Source: JABCZH01 sp963803775 (GTDB lineage: Bacteria; Acidobacteriota; Terriglobia; Terriglobales; Acidobacteriaceae). From it: a stretch of 64,000 nucleotides of DNA. Numbering within the stretch: position 1 is the first letter of the stretch; each line of letters begins with the position of its first letter. A program made the position numbers and the translations under genes. Positions 15,748 through 24,741 of the stretch are shown piece by piece. The notes below the pieces were generated by a model. It was given only the letters and a program-made list of their open reading frames with translations. It had not been told where the DNA came from and did not search any database. Where the stretch lies: the NCBI GenBank assembly GCA_963803775.1, contig CAWDNS010000007.1, positions 496,001-560,000 of the forward strand. The letters are read 5' to 3'.

Positions 15748-18744
15748 TTAGCTGCACCCGCTCGTACTCCCGCAACTCATGCACCGGTAGCAGCTTCCAT
15801 TTCTGGTCATGATCGATCCGCAGAAGCTGCATGTCGGAGCATCGCCCAGGTCGACGAGGCTGGCGAGTTGATCAGCGGCGTGGACGCTGCCTGCGGCGGG
15901 CGAGGGCGCCCGCCCCACACCACCGGCACTGGCATCGACTTCTGAAGGCTGAGTGCTGAGTGCTGACGGCTTCAGTCGCAGATTCTCGAACAGCAACTGC
16001 TGCTGTCCGGTGAGGAAGCGCAACTGGAGCCAGCGGAAGATGTAGTCCATGATCGACTTGGCAAAGCCGATCTCGCCGTTGCCGCTCCAGCCGCTGGGCT
16101 CGAAGCGGGTGTGGGCGAATTTCTCGCACAACAGTTTCAGCGGCACCCCGTGTTGCAGCGCGATGGACACCGCGCAGGCGAAGCTGTCCATCAGGCCGCT
16201 GACCGTCGAGCCTTCCTTGGCCATGGTGATGAAAAGCTCTCCGGGCTCGCCGTCGGGATAAAGCCCGACAGTGATGTAGCCCTCGTGGTCGCCGACTTTG
16301 AATTTGTGGGTGATCGAGGCGCGCTCTTCCGGCAGGCGATTGCGGACTGCCCGCGGCGGCGCGTTCAAGTCTTCAACCACAGAGGGCACAGGGGTCACAG
16401 AGGTACCACTGCTTTGAGCGGTTTTGGTTCCCGCGGCGCTAAGCGGCTGCGACTTCTTGCAGCCATCGCGATAAATAGCGACAGCTTTAACACCCAGCTT
16501 CCACGACTGGATGTAAGCCTCCATGATGTCTTCGACAGAAGCATTCTCCGGCAGATTGACCGTCTTCGATATAGCCCCCGAGATGAAAGGCTGCGCAGCA
16601 GCCATCATCTTGATGTGGCCAAGATACGAAATCGAGCGAGTGCCTTTGGCCGGCTTGAACGAGCAGTCGAAGACGGCAAGATGCTCGTCTTTAATATGCG
16701 GGGCGCCTTCGATGGTGCCGGTAGCGTCAATGTAGCTGACGATCTTGTCAGCTTCATCGTGCGAGTAGCCAAGCTTGAAGAGCGCCGTGGGCACGGTGTT
16801 GTTGACGATCTTAATCATGCCCCCGCCGACCAGCTTTTTGTACTTAACAAGAGCCAGATCAGGCTCGACGCCGGTTGTGTCGCAGTCCATCATGAAGCCT
16901 ATTGTGCCGGTGGGGGCCAGGACGGTTACCTGGGAGTTGCGGTAGCCGTGTTTTTCGCCGTTGGCGAGGGCTTCGTCCCAGCAGGACTTGGAGGCTTCGA
17001 AGAGCGGGGCGGGGACGTTAGTTTTGTTTATGTTGTTTACCGAGGCGCGGTGCATTCTTATTACGTCTAAGAAGGGTTCGCGGTTTATGTACCAGCCGGG
17101 GCAGGCGCCTCCGGGCATGGCGTTGGAGCCGAGGTTGGTTTCGGCCAGGCCTTTTTGGGTTGGTTCGGTGGCCGGGATTAGCGGCGGGCAGAGTTCGGCA
17201 ATTCTTGACGACTGCAAGTAGGCTTGGCCGCACATGATTGCGGTTACGCAGGCGGCGTAGTCGCGGCCGGCGTCGGAGTCGTAGGGTAGGCCAGCTGCCA
17301 TGAGCAACGCGCCGAGATTTGCGTAGCCCAGGCCTAGCGGACGGTAGTCGTGCGAATTGCGTCCGATCATTTCAGTGGGGTAGCCGGCATTGTCGACGAT
17401 GATTTCCTGCGCGGTGATTAGAATGTCGACCGCGTGGCGATAGGCTTCCACGTCGAACGTGCCGTTGGGGGCGAACTTCAGCAGGTTCAGGCTGGCCAGG
17501 TTGCAGGCGGAATCGTCGAGGAACATGTATTCGGAACACGGGTTGCTGGCGTTGATGCGATTGGTGTTCTTCGAAGTGTGCCAGCGGTTTACCGTGGTAT
17601 CGAATTGCATGCCGGGATCGCCGCAGCGCCAGGTGGCGTCGGAGAGGCGGAACATCAGGTCTTTGGCTTTGAAAGTTTGCATGGGCCGGCCGTCTTTTAC
17701 GGCGCGAGTGGAGAAGTCGGCGTCGCGGAGAACGGCGTACATGAAGTCGTCATTTACGCGCACGGAGTTGTTGGCGTTCTGAAAGAAGATGGAGGAATAG
17801 GCGTCGGAGTCGGGATGGGAGCCGTCGTATCCCATGGTGACGAGAGCGTGGGCCTTGGCTTCTTCTTTCGATTTGCACTCGATGAAGTCGATGATGTCAG
17901 GATGGTCGATGTTGAGAATGACCATCTTGGCGGCGCGGCGAGTCTTGCCGCCGGACTTGATGACGCCGGCAAAGGCGTCGAAACCTTTCATGAAGCTGAG
18001 CGGGCCGCTGGCGGTGCCACCGCCGCTGAGACCTTCGGTGGAAGAGCGCAGCGTGGAAAGATTGGTGCCAGTGCCGGATCCCCATTTGAAGAGCATGCCT
18101 TCGGTCTTGGCCAAGGTGAGGATCGAGTCGAGCGAATCTTTCACCGAGTTGATGAAGCAGGCAGAGCACTGTGGCTTACTGTAGCCGGTGACACCGAATT
18201 CGATGCGGCCGAGAGCCGGGTTCCAGTGCCAGTTGGTGGCGTCGGAGTTGGGCTCGATGCGGTCGCATCCGACGTTGAACCAGACGGGCGAGTTGAAGGC
18301 CGCAAATTGACGAAGAAGGATGTGAGCCAGTTCGTCGTGGAAGGTGGCGCCGTCCTCGGGAGTTTTGAAGTAGCCCTGGGATAGTCCCCAGTCACGAATG
18401 GTCTCGGCGACGCGAGAGACGAGTTGGCGCACGCCGGTTTCGCGCTCGGGGGTGCCGACGGTGCCGTGCAGGTATTTCGAGGCCACGATGTTGGTGGCGG
18501 TCATGGACCAGTCTTTGGGAATCTCGACATCTTTCTGTTCAAAGAGGATGCCACCCTGGGCATCGGTGATGGCGGCGGTGCGGAGTTCCCATTCGATTTC
18601 GTCGTAGGGCGAGACGCCGAGCTTGGTGAAGAGCCGGCGGAAGGTTAGGCCGGGAGATTTCTTAGTGGCGGCGGTCGTCGGGTTCACAGATGCAGCAGTG
18701 GTCTCGGCGGCATTGGGGACTCTCTTCTCAGTAATTTCAGCCAT
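15748..18744 (-). CDS. nrdJ: adenosylcobalamin-dependent ribonucleotide reductase (class II)
   Basis: Reduces ribonucleotides to deoxyribonucleotides using a B12-generated thiyl radical; 998 residues. The catalytic barrel shows AFNSPVWFN, KPQCSACF (substrate-site Cys), GSGTGTNLS and NASNPCSEYMFL with active-site C403. The C-terminus ends in a zinc-ribbon-like cluster (CSFCGS...CYRCMSCG) as in other long NrdJ proteins. The linker between barrel and tail contains two sequences that are dispersed genomic repeats read in frame (about residues 780-790 and 925-950). The ATG has CGGAG upstream. Needs no oxygen, unlike class I enzymes. No cobalamin riboswitch is visible before it. Confidence 0.95.
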   Translation of the reverse strand: MAEITEKRVPNAAETTAASVNPTTAATKKSPGLTFRRLFTKLGVSPYDEIEWELRTAAITDAQGGILFEQKDVEIPKDWSMTATNIVASKYLHGTVGTPERETGVRQLVSRVAETIRDWGLSQGYFKTPEDGATFHDELAHILLRQFAAFNSPVWFNVGCDRIEPNSDATNWHWNPALGRIEFGVTGYSKPQCSACFINSVKDSLDSILTLAKTEGMLFKWGSGTGTNLSTLRSSTEGLSGGGTASGPLSFMKGFDAFAGVIKSGGKTRRAAKMVILNIDHPDIIDFIECKSKEEAKAHALVTMGYDGSHPDSDAYSSIFFQNANNSVRVNDDFMYAVLRDADFSTRAVKDGRPMQTFKAKDLMFRLSDATWRCGDPGMQFDTTVNRWHTSKNTNRINASNPCSEYMFLDDSACNLASLNLLKFAPNGTFDVEAYRHAVDILITAQEIIVDNAGYPTEMIGRNSHDYRPLGLGYANLGALLMAAGLPYDSDAGRDYAACVTAIMCGQAYLQSSRIAELCPPLIPATEPTQKGLAETNLGSNAMPGGACPGWYINREPFLDVIRMHRASVNNINKTNVPAPLFEASKSCWDEALANGEKHGYRNSQVTVLAPTGTIGFMMDCDTTGVEPDLALVKYKKLVGGGMIKIVNNTVPTALFKLGYSHDEADKIVSYIDATGTIEGAPHIKDEHLAVFDCSFKPAKGTRSISYLGHIKMMAAAQPFISGAISKTVNLPENASVEDIMEAYIQSWKLGVKAVAIYRDGCKKSQPLSAAGTKTAQSSGTSVTPVPSVVEDLNAPPRAVRNRLPEERASITHKFKVGDHEGYITVGLYPDGEPGELFITMAKEGSTVSGLMDSFACAVSIALQHGVPLKLLCEKFAHTRFEPSGWSGNGEIGFAKSIMDYIFRWLQLRFLTGQQQLLFENLRLKPSALSTQPSEVDASAGGVGRAPSPAAGSVHAADQLASLVDLGDAPTCSFCGSIMTRNGSCYRCMSCGSTSGCS
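15895..15965 (-). repeat. dispersed palindromic repeats inside nrdJ
   Basis: Contains GGCGGGCG/CGCCCGCC (15895-15914) and GCTGAGTGCTGAGTGCTGAC (from 15949), both typical of the intergenic repeats of this genome. Here they are translated as part of the NrdJ linker (ALSTQPSEV and GVGRAPSPAAGS) without breaking the frame. Confidence 0.65.
16375..16403 (-). repeat. CACAGAGG repeat inside nrdJ
   Basis: AACCACAGAGGGCACAGGGG followed by TCACAGAGG: a clear member of the CACAGAGG family otherwise found between genes. On the coding strand it is read as GTSVTPVPSVVED in the NrdJ linker. Confidence 0.75.
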
Positions 18745-18789
18745 CGGGGGCTCCGTTCTTCTTAAATTGTCTAGCTCAATTCTATCGAT

Positions 18790-19119
18790 CTAACTGCGAC
18801 CCGGGGACAAACTGGTCTTGCCGACGCCCGGCGCTTTTGCCCAATTTGGGGCGCTCGGGTCTTCGGTTGTTTCTGCGGTTTCTGCCAAGAGCCTGGACCC
18901 CAAGCTTGATTCGAGACGGACGTCTCGCCCAGTCTGCAGCAGCGATGCAAGACCGTGGCGGGCTAACGATTCATCCACCAACTGGATAAGTTCGACCATC
19001 GAATCCTCGAATTTCCTGCCTTGAAGCGAAAGGAATCCGTACCCTCCGGTCGAGGCATCTTCCACAGTTGCATTGTCAAAAGTTGTCGTTCCCCGAGGGG
19101 GAGACCGGGGAACGGCCAC
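18790..19119 (-). CDS. possible protein of unknown function
   Basis: A 109-residue frame upstream of nrdJ on the same strand. The middle (SMVELIQLVDESLARHGLAS) could be an amphipathic helix; the rest is Ser/Thr/Pro-rich. I recognise no family and see no clear ribosome-binding site, so this may be non-coding. If it is not a gene, 18745-19281 is a 537-base gap in which I see nothing else. Confidence 0.3.
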   Translation of the reverse strand: MAVPRSPPRGTTTFDNATVEDASTGGYGFLSLQGRKFEDSMVELIQLVDESLARHGLASLLQTGRDVRLESSLGSRLLAETAETTEDPSAPNWAKAPGVGKTSLSPGRS

Positions 19120-19281
19120 CGCACACCAAATTCACTCGTTTGGCGGGGCAGCACGGGTCACCTCGGCCATGCTCTCCGCCCCTATTTCCTACCCATCCAT
19201 TACTGCCTATGGGAAGGACAAGGTACTCCCGCCGGTAGTGGCTGTCAAGAGTTAATCACTATATATTGTATCTCAAAGTAA

Positions 19282-19584
19282 TTAACGGCGTAGATGCCCA
19301 TTTCCGCCCCGGTTATCCACAAAGGGTGATTTCGCACCCAAATCAGAACTAATCAGAGGCCATTCTTCGACCGCCGCCGGGCCCATGATCACGTAGATGT
19401 CCTCGAAGATCTGGCGTGGAGCGATGCGGCGACTGCCGTCGGAGGACTGGACCAGGTAGTCACCCGCCTGGCCACTGTGTTCGCGACCGAGCGCGTCGAC
19501 GAAGGCGAAGGGCTGGGTGAGTTGTTTTGCCTTGATTAAGAAGCGGGTGCGATAGATGTTCCATTCTGCAGACGGTTTCCTCAC
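19282..19584 (-). CDS. conserved hypothetical protein
   Basis: A 100-residue soluble protein. It contains YRTRFLIKAKQLTQPFAFVD, then GREHSGQAGDYLVQSSDGSRR and QIFEDIYVIMGP, a pattern that I know from small conserved bacterial proteins (xGDYLVxxxDG). No function is assigned. It stands alone between the gap upstream of nrdJ and the repeat cluster. Confidence 0.6.
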   Translation of the reverse strand: MRKPSAEWNIYRTRFLIKAKQLTQPFAFVDALGREHSGQAGDYLVQSSDGSRRIAPRQIFEDIYVIMGPAAVEEWPLISSDLGAKSPFVDNRGGNGHLRR

Positions 19585-19841
19585 GTGAGTTCACCCTGGG
19601 GGGAGGGAGAATAGTTTTGTGGATGCAGGCTGGCCGAGATTTCATTTAACGGTGAAGAGAATCTACTCGCGGGATGGAGCCGGGTCAATTCCAAAAAATT
19701 GGTGCAGAATAAGCCGCAGATTTTCGCGGAAGACGCAGGTAGAAATTTATCTAAACCTCGGCCTGATGGGCTTTTCGGGACGCTGCAAGGGTTGGCATCT
19801 CGGGAAGCGAGAACACTTCACGCCACGATTTCCACATATCA
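19585..19841. other. gap before the tandem repeat
   Basis: Non-coding. At 19712-19738 it has one diverged piece of the same repeat module (AGCCGCAGATTTTCGCGGAAGACGCAG). The rest shows nothing recognisable. Confidence 0.45.
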
Positions 19842-20160
19842 CGCACAGGAAATGCAAAAGCGAGAACCCGCCGCGGATCACGCGGATCACAACAGGACAC
19901 AACCACAGAGGGCACAGAGAAACACGGAGGAACGATGCCAGCCGCAGACTTCGCTGAAAGCGCAGATAAAGAAACAAGGGCAGGTGAGGACACCACATCC
20001 CGCACAGGAAATGCAGAAGCAAGAACCCGCCGCGGATTTTGCGGATCACGCGGATCAAAGCAACACCCAACCACAGAGGGCACAGAGGAGCACGGAGGAA
20101 CGATATAGCCGCAGATTTCGCTGAATACGCAGATAAAGAAATAGGGCAGGTTCGGACACC
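19842..20160 (+). repeat. 159-bp tandem duplication of composite repeat modules
   Basis: Two head-to-tail copies start at 19842 and 20001 with CGCACAGGAAATGCARAAGC. In each copy the order is: ACCCGCCGCGGAT...CACGCGGATCA, then AACCACAGAGGGCACAGAG with CACGGAGGAACGAT, then GCCGCAGA-TTCGCTGAA-CGCAGATAAAGAAA and GGGCAGG. The copies differ at roughly one base in eight to ten by eye. Not a CRISPR: the units are adjacent, without spacers. Confidence 0.8.
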
Positions 20161-20186
20161 TGCCCCTACTTGGACCCGCGCGCTTC

Positions 20187-20828
20187 TTATCTTGATGCCA
20201 TTGCGGGTTCGCGATGGGACTGGAAGGTCTCGAGGCGCTTGTTGATTTCTTCCCAGTTTGCCAGGTTCCACCAGGCCGCCAGATATTCGGGACGGCGGTT
20301 GTTGTATTTCAGGTAGTAGGCGTGTTCCCAAACGTCGTTGCCCAGAATCGGAAACAGGCCTTGAGAGATCGGATTGTCCTGGTTGGGCGTGGTCAGGATT
20401 TGAACGCTGCCATCGGGCTTGCCTGCCAGCCAGACCCAGCCGCTGCCGAATTGCTTGACACCGGCTTCGTTGAACTTGGTTTTGAAGTCATTGAAGTTGC
20501 CGAAAGTCTGTTGAATCAGCTTGGCGATGGGGCCGGTGGGTTCGCCGCCGGCATTGGCCTTCATGATTTTCCAAAACATGCTGTGGTTCATGTGACCACC
20601 GCCGTTGTTGCGAACGGCGGTGCGGATGTCATCGGGAACCGCATTCAGGTCGCGCAGCAGTTCTTCGACTTTCTTGGATTGCAGGTTGGGATATTTTTCG
20701 AGGGCGGCATTCAGGTTCTTCACATAGGCCGCGTGATGCATGTCATGGTGGAGCTTCATGGTTTGGGTATCAATGACAGGCTCTAGAGCCGAGTAGTCAT
20801 AGGGCAATAATGGAAGTTCGTGGGGCAT
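20187..20828 (-). CDS. sodA: superoxide dismutase (Mn/Fe family)
   Basis: Converts superoxide to oxygen and hydrogen peroxide. The 213-residue protein has all four metal ligands: H27 (MKLHHDMHH), H82 (GGGHMNHSMFW), D165 and H169 (GNDVWEHAYY). Q150 in the TTPNQD segment is where manganese-type enzymes carry their outer-sphere Gln, so Mn or cambialistic use is likely. There is no signal peptide, so it is cytoplasmic. GGAGGAAAATC precedes the ATG. Both sides are flanked by the same repeat modules. Confidence 0.96.
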   Translation of the reverse strand: MPHELPLLPYDYSALEPVIDTQTMKLHHDMHHAAYVKNLNAALEKYPNLQSKKVEELLRDLNAVPDDIRTAVRNNGGGHMNHSMFWKIMKANAGGEPTGPIAKLIQQTFGNFNDFKTKFNEAGVKQFGSGWVWLAGKPDGSVQILTTPNQDNPISQGLFPILGNDVWEHAYYLKYNNRRPEYLAAWWNLANWEEINKRLETFQSHREPAMASR

Positions 20829-20892
20829 GATTTTCCTCCTGGGTTACAGATGATTGTACTGGCATCCAGGATGCTTTTGGGTGAAGAGCAAA

Positions 20893-21013
20893 GCCGCCGC
20901 GGATTTTCGCGGATCACGCGGATAAATCAAGACCTTACCACAGAGGGCACAGAGAACACAGAGGAATGCGTTGGCAGGTTTCGGCCGCAGATTTCGCTGA
21001 ATACGCAGATCAG
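20893..21013 (+). repeat. third partial copy of the composite repeat
   Basis: Same order of modules as at 19842-20160: GCCGCCGCGGATTTTCGCGG with ATCACGCGGAT, then CCACAGAGGGCACAGAG, then GCCGCAGATTTCGCTGAATA with CGCAGATC. It lacks the first module and lies on the other side of sodA in the same orientation. Confidence 0.75.
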
Positions 21014-21122
21014 GCCGCCCCTGGCAACGCTGTTGCTTCTACTGGTACATCATCCTTCTGGTCATTGAGCCTGCGACCTGCATAGCGGAGAATCATCAGT
21101 CAGACGGGTTTGAGGAGGGTGG

Positions 21123-21593
21123 TTGCCGCGATCACGAATTTTTGCGTTGGTGGTGATATGCCTGGGCTGGACGGCGGTGGCTGCGGCCAGGGATTTCGCA
21201 TTGGTATCCAGCAAGACGAATCACGTGGAAGCGGTCTCACTGGCAGAGTTGGTGAAGATATGCAAAGGCCAGATGGAGCGCTGGCCGGACGGCAAGGCGG
21301 TGAGTCTGGTGATGCGCGATCCGTCGTCGCCGGAGATGCGGATGGTGCTGGAAAAGATTTACGGGATCCCGAAAGAAGAAGTGCAGACGCTGATTACGGC
21401 TGCCAACCATGCGCGAGTGAACCATCCGGCGATTGTAGTGGTGGATTCTGACGAAGCGGTGGTGAAAAAGGTGGAATCGAGTCCGGGTGCGGTGGGCCTG
21501 GTGGATGTTTACGCCATCACCGGAGGGGTAACGGTAGTGAAGGTAGGCGGCAAGCTGCCATTGGAGCCGGGCTACGCACTACACGGAAACTAG
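21123..21593 (+). CDS. exported PstS-like (PBP-like) small protein
   Basis: A 156-residue protein with a signal peptide (FALVVICLGWTAVAAA, cut near residue 23). The mature part reads like a truncated phosphate-binding-protein fold: LAELVKICKGQMERWPDGK, VMRDPSSPEMRMVLEKIYG and SSPGAVGLVDVYAI near the end. It may bind an anion in the periplasm, but no transporter genes are near. The start is TTG, behind GAGGAGG at good spacing. It precedes the PilZ gene by 4 bases, so both are probably one transcript. Confidence 0.7.
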   Translation: MPRSRIFALVVICLGWTAVAAARDFALVSSKTNHVEAVSLAELVKICKGQMERWPDGKAVSLVMRDPSSPEMRMVLEKIYGIPKEEVQTLITAANHARVNHPAIVVVDSDEAVVKKVESSPGAVGLVDVYAITGGVTVVKVGGKLPLEPGYALHGN

Positions 21594-21597
21594 CGGC

Positions 21598-21954
21598 ATG
21601 GACGATTGCGCCCCCAACCCGAGTGCTGCTCCTGGTCCCCGGCGTTACCGGCGTTATCCCACGGATATTCGAGTTTCGGTGGAAGTGTTCCGGCCGGGCG
21701 GCTCGGCGGCGATGTGGGGACGATCGACGGAGTTGGGAGAAGACGGGATTGGGGCGACGTTAACGGGAGAGATAGAGCCGGGCGAAGTAGTGTCCCTGGA
21801 ACTGTCGTTGCCAGTGGCGTCGGTTCCCTTGCGGTTGCGGGCGTTGGCGCGGTACCGCGACGGCTTGCGGCATGGTTTTGAATTTCTGGCCCTGAATGAG
21901 GAGCAGCGGGAGTTGCTGCATCGGGTATGTGGAATGCTGGAAAGTGAACGGTAA
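21598..21954 (+). CDS. PilZ domain protein (c-di-GMP receptor candidate)
   Basis: A 118-residue protein made of one PilZ domain. The N-terminal RRYRRYP (R15-x3-R19) is the RxxxR c-di-GMP motif. The second motif, usually D/NxSxxG, is degenerate here (STELGEDGIGA), so nucleotide binding is uncertain. It follows the exported PBP-like protein by 4 bases and lies 108 bases before the hybrid kinase, which suggests a shared signalling role. Confidence 0.8.
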   Translation: MDDCAPNPSAAPGPRRYRRYPTDIRVSVEVFRPGGSAAMWGRSTELGEDGIGATLTGEIEPGEVVSLELSLPVASVPLRLRALARYRDGLRHGFEFLALNEEQRELLHRVCGMLESER

Positions 21955-21993
21955 ATTGCCTCGGTGAAATTACTTCTGTCGAATTACCTCGGT
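21954..21993 (+). repeat. three 14-bp direct repeats before the hybrid kinase
   Basis: AATTGCCTCGGT (21954), AATTACTTCTGT (21968) and AATTACCTCGGT (21982) occur at exact 14-base spacing, between the PilZ stop and the kinase start. Direct repeats with a constant phase of about 1.3 helical turns are candidates for cooperative regulator binding. Confidence 0.6.
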
Positions 21994-22062
21994 AACTTTT
22001 AGCAGTGCGGATAGCCATCTAACATCTTGATTTGGCACTGGTTTGCAATGGGGAGGAGTTAG

Positions 22063-24585
22063 ATGGGTGACAAAATCACCCGGCCGACGGTGTCGGCCGA
22101 CCACGTACGTGTGCGATTTTTACGGGAGGCGCTGCACCATAATGCGGCGGCACTTTCGGCGCCCGGATCTGGCGTAGTTTCTGAAAGTTCCCACCTCGTC
22201 CCTGAGAGTGCTGAGCTGCAAGGGGCCTATCTCGAACAATTAGTGGAGTGCGCGCCGGAAGCGATCAGCATTCTGGATACGGAGATGCGCATCACGCGGT
22301 TGAATGGAGAGTTCAGCAGGATTTTCGGATTTCGTCCGGAAGAGGCGCTGGGGCAGCGGCTAGAGGAGATGATCGTTCCACCAGATCGTAGTTCGGAAAC
22401 GCGATGGATTCAGGAAGAGCTGGCGAAGGGTAAGAAGGTGGTGCTGGAGACCAAGCGGCAGCGAAAGGATGGCAGTCTGGTGGATGTTCTGATCTCGAGC
22501 GCGCCGGTGGTAGTTTCCGGGGAGCAGGTCGGAGTGTGCGCGCTGTATCGCGATATTTCGGAGCAGAAGCGAGCGGAGGCGTTGAGCGCGGCGCTGTTGC
22601 GGATCGCGGAGAAAGCGAGTTCGCCAGATGACTTACAGCAGTTCTACGGCGCGATGCACAGCATTGTGGCTGAGCTGATGTATGCACGCAATTTCTATGT
22701 GGCGCTGTATGACGCCGAAACGCAATCGTTGAGCTTTCCTTATTTTGTGGATGATGAGGATTCGCGGCCTTCGCGCAAGAAGCTGGGAAAAGGGCTTACG
22801 GAACATGTGTTGCGGACGGGGGAGCCGCTGCTATGCACTCCGGAGGTGTTTGAGAAGCTGGTGGAGCGTGGGGAGGTAGAGTTGATTGGAGCGCCGTCGC
22901 TTGACTGGTTGGGAGTTCCGCTGAAAGTTGGAGGGAATGCGTTCGGCGCGCTGGTGGTGCAGAGCTATAGCGGGAATGTGCGGTTTGGGGAAAAGGAGAA
23001 AGACATTTTGACGTTCGTGTCGCAGCAGGTGGCAAGCGCGGTTGAACATAAGCGGAATGAAGAGGCGCTGCGGCGGTCGGAGGCGAGATATCGATCGGTG
23101 GTGCAGAGCGCGGTTTATGGAATTTATCGATCGAGTCTGGAAGGCAAGTTTCTGGATGTGAATCCGGCGCTGATCTTGATGTTGGGATACGGGTCCGCGG
23201 CAGAGGTGCTGGGGCTGGATCCGAAGCGCGAAGTGTTCGTGGAGGCGGGAGAGTTATCGCGACTGATGCGCCAGTTCCGTGATGGCACGGGGCCGGGGAA
23301 TATTGAAGTTCGCTGGAAGCGTCGGGACGGGAAAGTGATCACGGTAAGGCTTAGCGGGCAGATGGTGCGGCGTCCGGAGGAAAGCGCGGAAGTTCTGGAA
23401 ATGATTGCCGAGGACGTGACCGAGCAACGAGTGCTGGAAAACCAGTTTCGTCAGGCGCAAAAGATGGAAGCAGTGGGGCGGCTGGCGGGTGGAGTGGCGC
23501 ACGACTTTAACAATCTGCTGATGGTGATCGGCGGATATACCGAACAGTTGCTGGAACATACTGGCAAGAGCAACGCGTTGTATCCGAAGATTGAGGCGAT
23601 TCATCACGCCACCGAACGTGCTGCTACGCTGACGCGGCAACTGCTGGCCTTCAGCCGCAAGCAATTGCTGGAACTGAAAGTGGTGGACTTGAACGTGATC
23701 GTGGCGGATATGGAACGGCTGTTGCGGCCGCTGATCGGGGAGAGAATTGAGCTGGAAACCGTGCCGGCGGCTGACCTCGGCCGCACACGCGCCGATGCCG
23801 GGCAGATTGAGCAAGTCATCATGAACCTGGTGGTGAACTCGAAAGACGCCATGCCCGAGGGCGGCAAGCTCAGCATTCAAACCTCGAACGCCAACCTTGA
23901 AGGGGACGATTTCAGGCGGGAGTATAGCTACATCCAACCCGGAGCTTACGTGATGCTTTCGGTCAGCGATAACGGGCATGGCATGGATAAGGAGACACAG
24001 GCCCGTATCTTCGAGCCGTTCTTTACCACGAAGGAAAAAGGGAAAGGTACGGGGCTGGGGCTTTCGACGGTTTACGGAATCATCAAGCAGAGTGGCGGGT
24101 ATGTGTTGGTGCAGAGCGAACCGGGGCATGGAACGACATTTCGTATTTATTTGCCGCGAGTGGAAGAATCGGCGGATCCGGTGGGTATGGTGCGGATCAG
24201 CGAGCCGCAGCATGGGGGATCGGAAACGGTGTTGCTGGTGGAGGACGAAGAATCGGTACGGCAGTTGGTGCGTGAGACCCTGGAATTAAAGGGATATAAC
24301 GTATTGGAAGCTGCGAACGGTGAAGCGGCGTTGCAGATTGTGACACATCATGCGGAGCCGATCCACATGCTGATCACCGATGTGGTGATGCCGGGCATGA
24401 GTGGGCGCGAGCTTTCGGCGCGGCTGTGCGCGACGCATCCTCAGACTAAGGTGCTGTATCTCTCTGGATATACCGAAGACGCCATTGTGCATGAAGGCGT
24501 GCTGGAGCCGGGGACGGCGTTTCTGCAAAAGCCGTTTACTTTGCAAATGCTGTCGCGGAAAGTTAGGGAAGTTTTGGGGGCGTGA
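22063..24585 (+). CDS. hybrid sensor histidine kinase (PAS-GAF-PAS-HK-REC)
   Basis: An 840-residue soluble hybrid kinase without membrane segments. Order: PAS with PAC (about 60-180), GAF (about 190-335), second PAS (about 345-460), HisKA with phospho-acceptor H480 (AHDFNNLL), HATPase with the N box (VIMNLVVNSKDAM), G1 box (DNGHGM) and G2 box (GTGLGLS), then a C-terminal receiver with D773 (ITDVVMPG). It would sense a cytoplasmic signal and pass phosphate to its own receiver; no separate response regulator is adjacent. Strong GGGGAGGAG before the ATG. Confidence 0.93.
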   Translation: MGDKITRPTVSADHVRVRFLREALHHNAAALSAPGSGVVSESSHLVPESAELQGAYLEQLVECAPEAISILDTEMRITRLNGEFSRIFGFRPEEALGQRLEEMIVPPDRSSETRWIQEELAKGKKVVLETKRQRKDGSLVDVLISSAPVVVSGEQVGVCALYRDISEQKRAEALSAALLRIAEKASSPDDLQQFYGAMHSIVAELMYARNFYVALYDAETQSLSFPYFVDDEDSRPSRKKLGKGLTEHVLRTGEPLLCTPEVFEKLVERGEVELIGAPSLDWLGVPLKVGGNAFGALVVQSYSGNVRFGEKEKDILTFVSQQVASAVEHKRNEEALRRSEARYRSVVQSAVYGIYRSSLEGKFLDVNPALILMLGYGSAAEVLGLDPKREVFVEAGELSRLMRQFRDGTGPGNIEVRWKRRDGKVITVRLSGQMVRRPEESAEVLEMIAEDVTEQRVLENQFRQAQKMEAVGRLAGGVAHDFNNLLMVIGGYTEQLLEHTGKSNALYPKIEAIHHATERAATLTRQLLAFSRKQLLELKVVDLNVIVADMERLLRPLIGERIELETVPAADLGRTRADAGQIEQVIMNLVVNSKDAMPEGGKLSIQTSNANLEGDDFRREYSYIQPGAYVMLSVSDNGHGMDKETQARIFEPFFTTKEKGKGTGLGLSTVYGIIKQSGGYVLVQSEPGHGTTFRIYLPRVEESADPVGMVRISEPQHGGSETVLLVEDEESVRQLVRETLELKGYNVLEAANGEAALQIVTHHAEPIHMLITDVVMPGMSGRELSARLCATHPQTKVLYLSGYTEDAIVHEGVLEPGTAFLQKPFTLQMLSRKVREVLGA

Positions 24586-24665
24586 AAGAAGGGTGTGAGC
24601 TGGGCTGCGTGCCGTTGGGGTGATGCCGTTCTCTGGCCTACGTGGATAGAGGTAATTCGGGCATT

Positions 24666-24685
24666 GGCGGACAGGAGTGTCCGCC
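24666..24685. repeat. GGCGGACA palindrome
   Basis: Perfect inverted repeat GGCGGACA-GGAG-TGTCCGCC. A related GGACAGCCG...CGGCTGTCC element lies at 41623. Confidence 0.65.
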
Positions 24686-24741
24686 CCACACGGGTATTGC
24701 ACGTCGCGAACCGCGCGAGACGTTGGGCATTCTCGGAACAT

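Noticed and set aside
19842..20160. CRISPR-like repeat array
   Set aside because: Only two adjacent 159-bp units without spacers; the modules are dispersed repeats.
22033..22047. Sigma-54-like promoter TGGCAC-N4-TTGCA before the hybrid kinase
   Set aside because: The distance between the GG and GC elements is one base shorter than the strict sigma-54 spacing, and no enhancer-binding regulator is nearby.
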